Below are positions 1 through 8,204 of a stretch of DNA of 64,000 nucleotides, piece after piece. The first letter of the stretch is position 1; the number at the start of each line of letters is the position of its first letter. Source of the stretch: Parerythrobacter lacustris. Lineage in GTDB: Bacteria > Pseudomonadota > Alphaproteobacteria > Sphingomonadales > Sphingomonadaceae. Under the pieces are notes generated by a model. It did no database searches, had not been told where the DNA came from, and worked only from the letters and a program-made list of their open reading frames with translations. The stretch is taken from assembly GCF_024626475.1 (NCBI RefSeq), contig NZ_JANKHH010000003.1, positions 1 to 64,000 of the forward strand, read 5' to 3'. The translations under genes were made by a program, and so were the position numbers.

Positions 1-27
1 CTCGCTCAGCAAATACGGATAATCCAT
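1..27 (-). CDS. 5' end of an unidentified gene leaving the window
   Basis: Only nine codons are visible, reading M-D-Y-P-Y-L-L-S-E towards the left edge. The reason to call it is the ribosome binding site: an AAGGAGG lies eight bases before the ATG at 27-25. No product can be assigned. If real, it is transcribed divergently from the open frame that starts at 41. Confidence 0.45.
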
Positions 28-40
28 AGCCAACGCCTCC

Positions 41-460
41 TTGACGCTGCCATTGAATCAACCAACCATGCCTCTTGCAAGCGATTTAATAGGTCCTGAC
101 CCTAAGTCGTCGGCAGTGAGGCTAATTGTTCTTGATTTACGGTGTCGCGGCTTGTGGCATTGCAATAAGCCTATTGACGTGTGGGTGTTGGACATCACTG
201 ACGATAGCATAAGGACCACCGGCCAATGGCTATTCGCGTATGAGGGATTTCGGCACGGATGGATCAACGACGCGAATGGCCTCATGGCTCGCGATCTATT
301 TCAACCTTTGGCGTCGCGAGATATAGTCTTCTACGATCCTCGTAGAAACATCAAACAAAGGACAGCGCGTCTGAAAATGCGTCGCGCTAGCCGAGCTAAG
401 TCGTTAAGTGAGATGGCGATCATGGTATGGGCTGAGCGCGGATTTGCAGATTTCTACTAA
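41..460 (+). CDS. Hypothetical protein, AT-rich
   Basis: An open frame of 139 codons starting with TTG; an ATG ten codons in, at position 68, is an equally possible start. Neither has a convincing ribosome binding site. The composition is clearly more AT-rich than the genes further right. The C-terminal third is basic, with many Arg and Lys around residues 100-122. I recognise no motif, signal peptide or membrane segment. Its reading frame begins inside the leader of the minus-strand gene at the left edge, so the two are alternatives or overlap head to head. It may be a remnant of transferred DNA. Confidence 0.35.
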   Translation: MTLPLNQPTMPLASDLIGPDPKSSAVRLIVLDLRCRGLWHCNKPIDVWVLDITDDSIRTTGQWLFAYEGFRHGWINDANGLMARDLFQPLASRDIVFYDPRRNIKQRTARLKMRRASRAKSLSEMAIMVWAERGFADFY

Positions 461-504
461 TCCGATCTTTCCTACAGATAACCAAATAGGTTAGCATTCG
501 ATCC

Positions 505-1185
505 ATGAAAAACCAAAAGCCGACCCACAGCCCGCTGGCGGCCTACTACGCCGCCCGCAATCCCTCCCTCCAGCAGGCAGCTCCGCAGTCCGCGCTCATG
601 TCCGCTGCGCCGCCAGTCGAGGCCGAAGCGGTCGACCCGCCCGAACCCGTCCCCCTCTGCAAATCCCCGCACTGGACCGGGGCCAAGATGGCGGGGTTTA
701 TCGATGCGCTTGCCGGGTCGCATTCGGTGGCGGAGGCGGCGCGGAGTGTCGGGATGTCGCGCCAGTCCGCCTACAGGCTGCGCGCGAGGCTGCGGGACAC
801 CACCTTCGATCATGCCTGGGAGGCGGCCTACCAGCACGGGTTCAACCAGCTGGCGCAATCGGTGCTCGAGCGGGCGATCAACGGGGTCGAGGTGCCGCAT
901 TACTACCAGGGCGAGCTGATCGGCACCTCGCGCCGCTACAACGACAGCCTCGCGCTGGCGCTGTTGCGCAACCGGGATATGGGCGGGCGCTCGGCCTACG
1001 GGCGGCACCGGGACGAGCTCAACCAGTGGCAGTGGGAATGGGACGCGCTGCTCGGGCGGATCGACGAGGTTGGGCCGGAGGGATATCTGGGCGACACCGA
1101 CCGGTGGGCGGACGATGACTGTATCGAGGACGACGGGCGCGACGAGCGTGCAGATGAAGTTCCGGCACCAAGTGTCACCCTGTAG
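505..1185 (+). CDS. Helix-turn-helix protein, terminase-small-subunit-like
   Basis: 226 residues. A proline- and alanine-rich leader of about 55 residues is followed by a helix-turn-helix around residues 62-95 (A-G-S-H-S-V-A-E-A-A-R-S-V-G-M-S-R-Q-S-A-Y), the type seen in resolvase or phage small-terminase-like proteins. A middle region around 100-155 is rich in aromatic residues and Arg, and the tail is acidic. It probably binds DNA, but the target is unknown. The last codons and the TAG stop are formed by the left arm of the structured repeat at 1172-1246, so the gene ends within a sequence that its own product might bind. That link is inference. Confidence 0.7.
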   Translation: MKNQKPTHSPLAAYYAARNPSLQQAAPQSALMSAAPPVEAEAVDPPEPVPLCKSPHWTGAKMAGFIDALAGSHSVAEAARSVGMSRQSAYRLRARLRDTTFDHAWEAAYQHGFNQLAQSVLERAINGVEVPHYYQGELIGTSRRYNDSLALALLRNRDMGGRSAYGRHRDELNQWQWEWDALLGRIDEVGPEGYLGDTDRWADDDCIEDDGRDERADEVPAPSVTL

Positions 1186-1246
1186 GATTGGAAAAAGCGC
1201 CTTAATTCAGCGCTATATGAAATCCAACAGGGTGACAGGCGTCACC
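1172..1246 (+). repeat. Structured repeat GTGTCACCCTGT, copy 1
   Basis: GTGTCACCCTGT at 1172-1183 faces ACAGGGTGAC at 1227-1236 across 43 bases, and the latter is half of a second palindrome, GGTGAC-AGGC-GTCACC, at 1231-1246. The arms extend to 18 bases with two mismatches. Inside the spacer is a further stem, AGCGC and GCGCT. A second copy with the same layout lies in opposite orientation at 16628-16703. The upstream gene stops inside the left arm. Confidence 0.75.
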
Positions 1247-1305
1247 TTATTCCTACAAGGCGGCGCGCAATGACGGTACGCGCCCTATTGGCCTAGGTCC
1301 TTACC

Positions 1306-2760
1306 CTAGAACAGCCCCGGTACCTCGTGCTGCGCCGGGGTGGGGTAGCGGGGCTGGAGCAGTTCGCGTTCGGGCGCAGGCACCGCGGCGGAGCGGGCCG
1401 ATGCGGTGCCTGGACCGCCGCCGCTGATCGGGGTGCAGGTGGCGGTGCCTGTCCGCAGGAAAGCGAGCGCACGCGCGATCGAGGCCTCGCCTGGCTCGCC
1501 CAATTGGACGAAGATGTCGTCATTCGCCTGGCAGGTGTTGGGGATGACCGAGGCGAGGCCGGTGTAGTAGTCGCCCTGGGCGTCGCGGTTCTCGGTGCGG
1601 AAGGTGACCACGCGCAGCCGGTCGTCGCATTCGGCCTTGTCGAAGCCGAACTGGCCGACCGGCTTACCGAAGGTGTTGGTGCCGACCAGCGCCATGTTGT
1701 TGCCGAGATAGGGCAGCATCGAATTGGTCACCAGCTCGCTCGCCGAGGCGGTACCGCCGCGCCCGATGAAGGCGATCTTGGTCGCGCTGATCGCCTGCGG
1801 CTGGGCACCGAACAGGTCGACCTCGTTCTCGCTCGCCTTGCTTGCGCGCAAAGTGGTACGGCTGAACACCTGGCCGGCCTTGTCGCGGCCCATCAGGTCG
1901 CCCATCAGCTCGGCGATGCGGACCAGCCCGCCGCCGTTGTAGCGGAAGTCGATGATCAGCTCGGTCACGCCCTGCTGACGGAAATTGTCGAAGGCGGCAC
2001 GCAGATCCGGATCGGCGCTGTCGATGAAAGTGCGGAGGTTGATGTAGCCGACCTTCTTGCCGGCATCGTCGATGATCTTCGCGCCGTAGCGGTTGGACAC
2101 CGGGTCGAGCGAAAAGTCGGCCTTGGCCAGGGTCACGGTCGTCTCGCTGCCGCCGACCGGGCGGAAGCGGAGCACGCGGGTCACCCCCGGGTCGGACGGC
2201 CCGAGTGCATCGATCACCGCCTGCGGCCCTCCAGCGGCCATCAGGCTGGAGACCGATTGCAGATTGCCGGTGGTGGTACCGATCGCGGTGATCTCGGTCC
2301 CGCGGTCGATGCCTTGCGGCAGCGCCGGCGCGCCTTCGAAGGCTTCGATCACGAACACCCGGTTGGCGTTGGTGTCGTACCCCAGCCGCACGCCGAAGCC
2401 CGCGCTCGAGCCGGAGTTGAAGAACGCGTTCTCTTCCGCGATCGAGGTGATGTAGGTGAAGAACCGGTCGCGCGATTGCGCCCGTGCGGGGGCAACCAGC
2501 GCGTCGATATAGGATTGCACGGTGGTGTGGTTCGACTTGCTGACGCTGTTGTCCACCAGCGTGGGGAACAGATACCACTCGTCGATCACCGCTTTTACGA
2601 AGTCCTGCCGGGCCGAGAGCGAGCAGGCCGAGCTGCTCGGGCTCGGCGTCGGCGATCCGCCGCCGCCCGAGATCGGCGGCGTGCCCGACCCGCCCCCGCC
2701 GCCGCATGCGGCGAGCGAAATGGCGAGAACGGTGGTAAGCGAAGTGCGACCTATACCCAT
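1306..2760 (-). CDS. S41 family peptidase, lipoprotein
   Basis: A C-terminal-processing-type serine protease anchored as a lipoprotein in the envelope. From the chosen ATG at 2760, preceded by GGGGAG at ten bases, the signal sequence ends in a lipobox L-A-A-C with the lipid-carrying Cys at residue 19. A glycine/proline/serine linker of about 25 residues follows, then a PDZ-like region near 120-200 and the S41 core from about 235. The nucleophile lies in G-G-T-A-S-A-S-E-L, around residue 340, the usual S41 position. An ATG 15 codons upstream would bury the signal peptide and is rejected. Length (484 residues) suits the family. It is divergent from the PEBP gene across about 270 bases. Confidence 0.88.
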   Translation of the reverse strand: MGIGRTSLTTVLAISLAACGGGGGSGTPPISGGGGSPTPSPSSSACSLSARQDFVKAVIDEWYLFPTLVDNSVSKSNHTTVQSYIDALVAPARAQSRDRFFTYITSIAEENAFFNSGSSAGFGVRLGYDTNANRVFVIEAFEGAPALPQGIDRGTEITAIGTTTGNLQSVSSLMAAGGPQAVIDALGPSDPGVTRVLRFRPVGGSETTVTLAKADFSLDPVSNRYGAKIIDDAGKKVGYINLRTFIDSADPDLRAAFDNFRQQGVTELIIDFRYNGGGLVRIAELMGDLMGRDKAGQVFSRTTLRASKASENEVDLFGAQPQAISATKIAFIGRGGTASASELVTNSMLPYLGNNMALVGTNTFGKPVGQFGFDKAECDDRLRVVTFRTENRDAQGDYYTGLASVIPNTCQANDDIFVQLGEPGEASIARALAFLRTGTATCTPISGGGPGTASARSAAVPAPERELLQPRYPTPAQHEVPGLF

Positions 2761-3030
2761 GGAATTGAAGCTCCCCAAGAATCGACTCTCACCCGCTGAC
2801 CGCACGCAAGAGAGACGATTTACCCCATCACGATGCCGCCTGAATGCATACTGAGCAAGGCGAATTACCGGTGCAAATCGGGCTGATGCCCGAAAATTGT
2901 TCGGTTTTTGCCCCTGAATCGCGCTCTAGCAGTGGAAAACCTTTCCCCGCCCGGTGTCTGCCCTTATCCCGCCCCGCCAAGGGGCGTAGGACGACACCCC
3001 ACGCAAATGCCCATGATATCGGGAGTATGA

Positions 3031-3627
3031 ATGCCTTCTTCGCTGCCAGACTGGCTTGTACGTGCTCTGCCTACCCCGGTTGCAGGGGAAGCACGGCTGA
3101 CGGTCGCGCAGCTGGCGGACGAGACAATGCTCGGCCGCGGGGGCTTCGCACTCGCCAGCCCGGCATTTCGCAATGGAGGGGAACTCGATCCCAGCTTTAC
3201 CGCCGACGAGGAAGACGCGGTTGCCCCTCCGCTCGAATGGACCGCTCCGCCGCCGGGCACGCAGGAACTGGTGTTGGTGGTCGAAGATGCGGATTCGAAA
3301 GGTGACGAGGCGGCGTGCCACTGGCTGGTCTGGGGCTTGTCGGGCCAGAAGGGCAAGCTGCTCGAAGGCGAAGTCCCGCCGCGGGTGGGCAAGAACGCGC
3401 ATCGCAATTCGGAATGGCTGCTGCCCGAGCCGCCGCATGACGACCCGCCGCACACCTACGTGTTCCAGATTTATGCGCTCGACTTGCCGCTGACCCTGAT
3501 GCCCGGTGCCGACCGGGCGGATGTGGTTGCGGCGATGCAAGGCCATGTCATGGCCGCCGCCGTCCTCACCGCGACCTACCAGCGGGAGGAAGAGGACGAC
3601 TGGGACGGGGTAGAGGAATTCGAATAA
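3031..3627 (+). CDS. YbhB/YbcL family Raf kinase inhibitor-like (PEBP) protein
   Basis: 198 residues of the phosphatidylethanolamine-binding protein fold. The family signature is visible in P-P-L-E-W-T-A-P-P (about residue 67), the segment V-L-V-V-E-D-A-D followed by H-W-L-V-W, and the later Y-V-F-Q-I-Y-A-L-D strand. The tail is very acidic (E-E-E-D-D). Bacterial members are cytoplasmic or periplasmic ligand binders of uncertain role; no signal peptide is evident here. GGGAG seven bases before the ATG supports the start. The SWIB-domain gene follows by 30 bases on the same strand. Confidence 0.9.
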   Translation: MPSSLPDWLVRALPTPVAGEARLTVAQLADETMLGRGGFALASPAFRNGGELDPSFTADEEDAVAPPLEWTAPPPGTQELVLVVEDADSKGDEAACHWLVWGLSGQKGKLLEGEVPPRVGKNAHRNSEWLLPEPPHDDPPHTYVFQIYALDLPLTLMPGADRADVVAAMQGHVMAAAVLTATYQREEEDDWDGVEEFE

Positions 3628-3657
3628 TCGAATATGCCAAAAGGAAAGGAATGAATT

Positions 3658-3906
3658 ATGGCTGGTAACAACGCACTGCAGAAGCCGGTGACCCTCTCGG
3701 GCGATCTCGAGAACGTCGTGGGCAAGGGTCCGATGACCCGTGCGCAGGTCACTTCGAAGGTATGGGAATACATCAAGGCGAATGGCCTGCAGGACAGCAA
3801 GGACAAGCGCCAGATCAATCCGGACGCGAAGCTGGGTGCCGTAATCGGCAAGGACCAGATTTCGATGTTTAAGATGACTGCCGCGGTGTCGAAGCACCTC
3901 AGCTGA
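3658..3906 (+). CDS. SWIB/MDM2 domain protein
   Basis: 82 residues that are almost entirely a SWIB domain, the small fold known from chromatin remodellers and from chlamydial and plant organelle proteins. The pattern P-M-T-R-A-Q-V-T-S-K-V-W-E-Y-I-K, then D-K-R-Q-I-N-P-D and I-S-M-F-K-M-T, is diagnostic. Stand-alone bacterial SWIB proteins are presumed nucleoid- or DNA-associated. A good GGAAAGGA leader precedes the ATG. The gene probably shares a transcript with the PEBP gene 30 bases upstream and ends six bases from the convergent DoxX gene. Confidence 0.92.
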   Translation: MAGNNALQKPVTLSGDLENVVGKGPMTRAQVTSKVWEYIKANGLQDSKDKRQINPDAKLGAVIGKDQISMFKMTAAVSKHLS

Positions 3907-3912
3907 ATCTGA

Positions 3913-4314
3913 CTATGTTCGGTGGCGGAACGGCCAGTCGGTCGTTCCGCCCACCCACAGCGCCAGCCAGATGATCACCGGCTGCGCGATCATCCGCGGG
4001 ATGTGATAGGCAAGGCCGAGCCCGCCGTCCGCTCGCGCCATATCCAGCACGAAATGGTTCATATTGGCCGGCCACACGCACAGCGCGTAGAGCGCAAGGC
4101 CGATGCCCGCTGCCCGGCGCAGCTTTGGCGAGAAAGGCTGGAGCAGACCGGCGGCGCCGGCCAGCTCGGCAATCCCGGTCCAGAACACCACCGCTTCGGG
4201 AAAGGGCACCGCTCCCGGCATGATCTGGAGGAATGGTGCGGGGTTCGCGATGTGGACGTATCCCGCAACGCCGTAGAACAGCGCGAGCAACCAGCGCAGG
4301 CCGGTGCGGATCAC
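3913..4314 (-). CDS. DoxX family membrane protein
   Basis: 133 residues with four hydrophobic segments (about 8-25, 43-62, 70-88 and 108-125), matching the four-helix DoxX/DoxD family of small quinone- or stress-related membrane proteins. It starts with GTG, and the GTGA overlaps the TGA of the DUF427 gene upstream, so the two are translationally coupled. The pairing suggests a shared but unknown role. The substrate cannot be read from the sequence. Confidence 0.82.
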   Translation of the reverse strand: MIRTGLRWLLALFYGVAGYVHIANPAPFLQIMPGAVPFPEAVVFWTGIAELAGAAGLLQPFSPKLRRAAGIGLALYALCVWPANMNHFVLDMARADGGLGLAYHIPRMIAQPVIIWLALWVGGTTDWPFRHRT

Positions 4315-4601
4315 GCCTCACGCACCTCCACACCCTTCCAGAACGCGATCCGGTCCCTGATCTGAGCCGCTGCCTGCTTGGGTTCGGGATAGTACCACCC
4401 CGCATCGGCATTGATCGCGCCAGCGACTTCGATCGAATGGTAGCTCGCGGTGCCCTTCCACGGGCAGACCGAAGTGGTCGCACTGTCGCGCAAGACACTC
4501 GCATCGACATCTGAGCGCGGGAAATAGTGATTGCCCTCGACCACGACGGTGTCGGCCGATCGGGCAATTCGCCTGCCGTGCCAATATGCTTCGATTGCCA
4601 T
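4311..4601 (-). CDS. DUF427 domain protein
   Basis: 96 residues from the ATG at 4601. The DUF427 signature is clear: V-V-E-G-N-H-Y-F-P, then C-P-W-K-G-T-A-S-Y-H and the terminal W-Y-Y-P-E-P segment. The fold is a small beta-barrel of unknown function. Longer in-frame starts upstream run into the divergent dipeptidase gene and have no family similarity, so the short form is preferred. It overlaps the DoxX gene by four bases. Confidence 0.88.
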   Translation of the reverse strand: MAIEAYWHGRRIARSADTVVVEGNHYFPRSDVDASVLRDSATTSVCPWKGTASYHSIEVAGAINADAGWYYPEPKQAAAQIRDRIAFWKGVEVREA

Positions 4602-4681
4602 TACCAATCTCCCACTGGTTCGCGCTTTCCTACACAGCGTCCTGCACGCTATGGACCGAGGGTTCGCATTCCGGAGTTGAT

Positions 4682-5959
4682 ATGACAATGTTTCGTTCGG
4701 TTCTATTCGTCGCAGCGGCGCTGGTTGCAGCTCCCGCTGCGGCCCAGACACCCGAAGAAGTCGCTGCCGCCGCGCTCGACGCCGCGCCGGTGTGGGACGG
4801 GCACAACGACGTGCCGATCCAGCTGCGCGGGCGATGGAACAACGCGATTGCCGACTTCGATTTCGAGGATACGACCGATACCGGGCCGGAACATTCCGAA
4901 GGGCGGACGATGCACACCGATCTGGCCCGGCTGCGCCAGGGCAAGGTCGGGGCACAGTTCTGGTCGGTCTATGTCAGCGCGGATCTTAAAGAGCCCGAAG
5001 CGGTGCAGGCCACGATCGAACAGATCGATGTGACCCGGCGGCTGATCGACAAGTATCCCGGCGATCTGGCGCTTGCCTTGACTGCCGACGATGTCGAGCG
5101 CGCCGTCGCGAATGGTAAGATTGCCTCGCTGATCGGCATGGAAGGCGGTCACTCGATTGGCTCCAGCCTCGGTGTACTTCGCCAGATGCATGCCATCGGC
5201 GCGCGCTATATGACGCTGACCCATTCGAAGAACACGCCGTGGGCCGACAGTGCGACCGACACACCGGCGCATGACGGTCTGACCGATTTCGGCAAGGATG
5301 TCGTGCGCGAGATGAACCGGCTCGGCATGTTGGTCGATCTGAGCCATGTCAGCGAGAAGACCATGCATGATGCGCTCGACGTAGCGCAGGCCCCGGTCAT
5401 CTTCAGCCATTCGGGTGCCAGGGCGATCAATGGCCATGCGCGCAACGTCCCCGATAGCGTATTGGCGCGGTTGCCCGAGAATGGCGGGATCGTGATGGTG
5501 GTGGCGCTGCCGGGTTTCCTCAGCGAACCGGCTCGGCAATGGTTCGGCAACCGGCAGGCGGAGAAAGCGCGGCTCGAAGCGCTGTGGCAGGGGCAGCCCG
5601 AAGCGGTCACATCGCAGCTGACGGCGTGGGATGCGGCCAATCCGCTACCGCAAGCGACGATATCGGATATGGTCGACCATATCGATCATGTGCGCAAACT
5701 CGCAGGGATCGAGAGCATCGGGATCGGCGGCGACTATGACGGTATGCCGAGCGGTCCGGTCGGGATGGAGGACGTGTCGGGTTATCCGGCGCTGTTCGTC
5801 GAACTGGCGCGACGTGGCTATTCGAGGGCCGAACTCGAGCAGATCAGTTACCGCAACATGATGCGCGTGCTGCGCGCGGCGGAAGCCCGTGCGATAGCCG
5901 CAGCGGCCCAGTCACCGATCGAAACTGTCGGCCCGAAATGGGGATCAGGGGAAGACTGA
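4682..5959 (+). CDS. Membrane dipeptidase, peptidase M19 family
   Basis: A zinc dipeptidase of the renal-dipeptidase family, exported: from the ATG at 4682 (preceded by GGAG) a signal peptide ends at A-A-A-Q near residue 22. Metal-binding elements are present in order: W-D-G-H-N-D, the bridging Glu in G-M-E-G-G-H-S, T-L-T-H-S, F-S-H-S-G-A-R and G-I-G-G-D-Y-D-G. The length of 425 residues fits. It hydrolyses dipeptides, often with D-residues, in the periplasm. The frame stays open 32 codons further upstream, but the signal peptide decides the start. It is divergent from the DUF427 gene across 80 bases. Confidence 0.93.
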   Translation: MTMFRSVLFVAAALVAAPAAAQTPEEVAAAALDAAPVWDGHNDVPIQLRGRWNNAIADFDFEDTTDTGPEHSEGRTMHTDLARLRQGKVGAQFWSVYVSADLKEPEAVQATIEQIDVTRRLIDKYPGDLALALTADDVERAVANGKIASLIGMEGGHSIGSSLGVLRQMHAIGARYMTLTHSKNTPWADSATDTPAHDGLTDFGKDVVREMNRLGMLVDLSHVSEKTMHDALDVAQAPVIFSHSGARAINGHARNVPDSVLARLPENGGIVMVVALPGFLSEPARQWFGNRQAEKARLEALWQGQPEAVTSQLTAWDAANPLPQATISDMVDHIDHVRKLAGIESIGIGGDYDGMPSGPVGMEDVSGYPALFVELARRGYSRAELEQISYRNMMRVLRAAEARAIAAAAQSPIETVGPKWGSGED

Positions 5960-5962
5960 AGC

Positions 5963-6115
5963 TTACCTCGTCAGGGCAGGGATGATCCAGACCGCTGACA
6001 TCGCCACGACCGCGAGCAGGAGGCTAATGCCCAATACCCAGCGCATTACGCCGGGTTTGCTGCCACCGCTGGCTTCGGTGTCGTCGACGTGAATTTCTTC
6101 ACCTTCCTTATGCAT
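5963..6115 (-). CDS. Small single-pass membrane protein
   Basis: A 50-residue protein. The ATG at 6115 has an excellent GGGAGG five bases upstream. The N-terminal 20 residues are charged and hydrophilic (M-H-K-E-G-E-E-I-H-V), and residues 25-47 form one transmembrane helix ending P-A-L-T-R. The stop lies three bases from that of the convergent dipeptidase gene. It sits downstream of dapD on the same strand, 82 bases away. I do not recognise a family; the shape suggests an inner-membrane accessory protein. Confidence 0.7.
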   Translation of the reverse strand: MHKEGEEIHVDDTEASGGSKPGVMRWVLGISLLLAVVAMSAVWIIPALTR

Positions 6116-6197
6116 TGCGGCCTCCCGTTTTGCCGTCTGAGATATCTCGTCCGTCCCGGCTCAACGGCCTTAGCACAGGCGGGTTCCCTTAAGATAG

Positions 6198-7022
6198 TCA
6201 GTCGCGCAGAAGCTCGTTGATCGCGGTCTTGGACCTGGTCTGCTCGTCCACCGTCTTGACGATCACCGCGCAGGCGAGGCCAGGGCCGCCATCCTTGCCG
6301 GGCAGCGTACCGGGCACGACCACCGAATAGGGCGGGATATAGCCGGTGATGATCTTGCCGCTGTCGCGATAAACGATCTTGGTCGACTGGGTGATGAAAA
6401 CGCCCATGGCGACCACACAGCCTTCGCCGACGATCACCCCCTCCACGATCTCCGACCGGGCACCGATGAAGCAATTGTCGCCGATGATCGTCGGGTTCGC
6501 CTGCATCGGTTCGAGCACGCCGCCAATGCCGGTCCCGGCCGAGATATGACAATTCTCGCCGATCTGCGCGCACGAGCCGATGCTGGCCCAGGTGTCGACC
6601 ATTGTGCCCTTGCCGACATATGCCCCGATGTTGACGAAGCTCGGCATCAGCACGCAGCCCGGTGCGATATAAGCACCCGCGCGGGCAATCGCGCCGGGTA
6701 CGACCCTGAAGCCGGCCGCGCGAAAGCGCGCATCATCCCAGCCGGCGAACTTGCTTTCGACCTTGTCGAATGCCGGGTGCCCCGCGCTGCCACCGTCGAT
6801 CACGCGATTGTCGTTCAGTCGGAACGACAGGAGCACCGCCTGCTTGAGCCACTGGTTGACGATCCAGCCGCCATTCCCGTCGGGCTCGGCAACGCGCGCC
6901 TGCCCGCTGTCGAGCAATCCAAGCGCCGCCTCGACCGACGCGCGCACATCGTCGCTGGCCGGGGTTACCTCGGCGCGGTTGTCCCACGCGGTTTCGATTG
7001 CGGCGATAAGCTCTGCGGACAT
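6198..7022 (-). CDS. dapD: 2,3,4,5-Tetrahydropyridine-2,6-dicarboxylate N-succinyltransferase
   Basis: 274 residues from the ATG at 7022, chosen because GGAGCG precedes it and the product [10 protein letters not shown] matches typical DapD N-termini; 20 further upstream codons are not family-like. DapD succinylates tetrahydrodipicolinate in the lysine and diaminopimelate pathway. The C-terminal half shows the left-handed beta-helix hexapeptide pattern ([20 protein letters not shown]) and the family segment G-G-V-L-E-P. Other dap genes are not in the window. Confidence 0.95.
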   Translation of the reverse strand: MSAELIAAIETAWDNRAEVTPASDDVRASVEAALGLLDSGQARVAEPDGNGGWIVNQWLKQAVLLSFRLNDNRVIDGGSAGHPAFDKVESKFAGWDDARFRAAGFRVVPGAIARAGAYIAPGCVLMPSFVNIGAYVGKGTMVDTWASIGSCAQIGENCHISAGTGIGGVLEPMQANPTIIGDNCFIGARSEIVEGVIVGEGCVVAMGVFITQSTKIVYRDSGKIITGYIPPYSVVVPGTLPGKDGGPGLACAVIVKTVDEQTRSKTAINELLRD

Positions 7023-7121
7023 GGTTCGACGCTCCGTGATTGGTTCCGGCAGGCTGCTACCCATCGCACGCCCGGGCGGCAAGAGAGCACGGCCCGATTT
7101 GTTTGGCGTCGGCGCCCGTCG

Positions 7122-8204
7122 CTACTCGGGCATCCCGGCGGAAATCGCGAACTCATAGGCGCGCTCGATCAGCGGGGTGACGCGCTCGCTCATCGACCTT
7201 GCATGCGCGGAGGATGCGGTGCCGTCGATCACTCGCTTCTTGATACCCTGCATGATGCCCGCCAGCCGGAACAGGTTGTAGGCGAAGTACCAGTCCATCG
7301 GCGGGACCGGATAGCCGGTTCGCGCGACATATCGCTCGACCGCCTCGTCCATCGTCGGAATTCCCAATTCGGCGAGGTCGAGCCCGTCGAGTCCGGCACG
7401 ACCGTCAGCAAGGTTCTTCCAGTTGAGCATCAGATAGCTGAAATCGGCAATCGGATCGCCCAGCGTCGACAGCTCCCAGTCGAGCACCGCGATCACGCGG
7501 TTCTCGGTTTTGTGAAAGATCATGTTGTCGAGCCGGTAGTCCCCATGGACGACCGAGCTTTCGTGCTGCGGCGGGATCGTCTCGGGCAACCATTCGATCA
7601 GCCGCTCCATCTTCGGCTGGTGTTCGGTCTCGGACAGCTTGTACTGCTTGGTCCAGCGGCTGATCTGGCGCGCGCAATACTCGTCGGGCTTGCCGAAATC
7701 GCCGAGGCCGATCTCGGCCGGTTTCTTGGTGTGGAGATCGGCCATGGTGTCGATCATCGCATGGTAGATTTCGCGCCGGTCTTCTGGCGAGCATTGCGGC
7801 AGCGAACCGTTCCACAGGCTCCGCCCGTCGGCCATGCTCATGACGAAAAACTTGGAGCCGATGACGTCCGGATCCTCGCACAGGCCATAGGTGCGCGGCA
7901 CCGGGAACCCTGTGGGATAAAGCCCGGTCATCGCCTTGTATTCGCGGTCGACCGCATGGGCACTCGGCAGCAGCTTGCCGAACGGCTGGCGGCGAAGGAC
8001 GTAGGACGCGCCGGGCGTGTCGATCCGATAGGTCGGGTTCGACTGGCCGCCCTTGAACTTGGAGTAGGAGATCGGCCCCGCATAGCCCTCGACATGGGCC
8101 TCGAACCAGGCCGTCAGCCGGTCGAGGTCGAGACGGTCGTTCTCGGGCACTTCGATCGTGCCGACCATTTCGGTATCGAAATCGATAGGCTGTTCGCTTG
8201 CCAT
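7122..8204 (-). CDS. ACAD10/11-type acyl-CoA phosphotransferase (APH family kinase)
   Basis: 360 residues of the aminoglycoside-phosphotransferase fold. Kinase elements are visible: H-G-D-Y-R-L-D-N (catalytic loop, near residue 215) and V-L-D-W-E-L (metal-binding loop), with F-K-G-G-Q-S-N-P-T near the N-terminus as nucleotide loop. Related kinase domains in human ACAD10/11 and bacterial LvaA phosphorylate the 4-hydroxyl of hydroxyacyl-CoAs. Here a separate acyl-CoA dehydrogenase lies two genes upstream, matching that pathway. The ATG overlaps the alcohol dehydrogenase stop (TGATG). The product is cytoplasmic. Function is inferred from family and context. Confidence 0.87.
   Translation of the reverse strand: MASEQPIDFDTEMVGTIEVPENDRLDLDRLTAWFEAHVEGYAGPISYSKFKGGQSNPTYRIDTPGASYVLRRQPFGKLLPSAHAVDREYKAMTGLYPTGFPVPRTYGLCEDPDVIGSKFFVMSMADGRSLWNGSLPQCSPEDRREIYHAMIDTMADLHTKKPAEIGLGDFGKPDEYCARQISRWTKQYKLSETEHQPKMERLIEWLPETIPPQHESSVVHGDYRLDNMIFHKTENRVIAVLDWELSTLGDPIADFSYLMLNWKNLADGRAGLDGLDLAELGIPTMDEAVERYVARTGYPVPPMDWYFAYNLFRLAGIMQGIKKRVIDGTASSAHARSMSERVTPLIERAYEFAISAGMPE

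Noticed and set aside
1327-2799. Long ORF opposite the S41 protease gene, and similar antisense frames elsewhere
   Set aside because: High GC makes long open antisense frames common; the strand with signal peptide, lipobox and catalytic motifs is the real gene.
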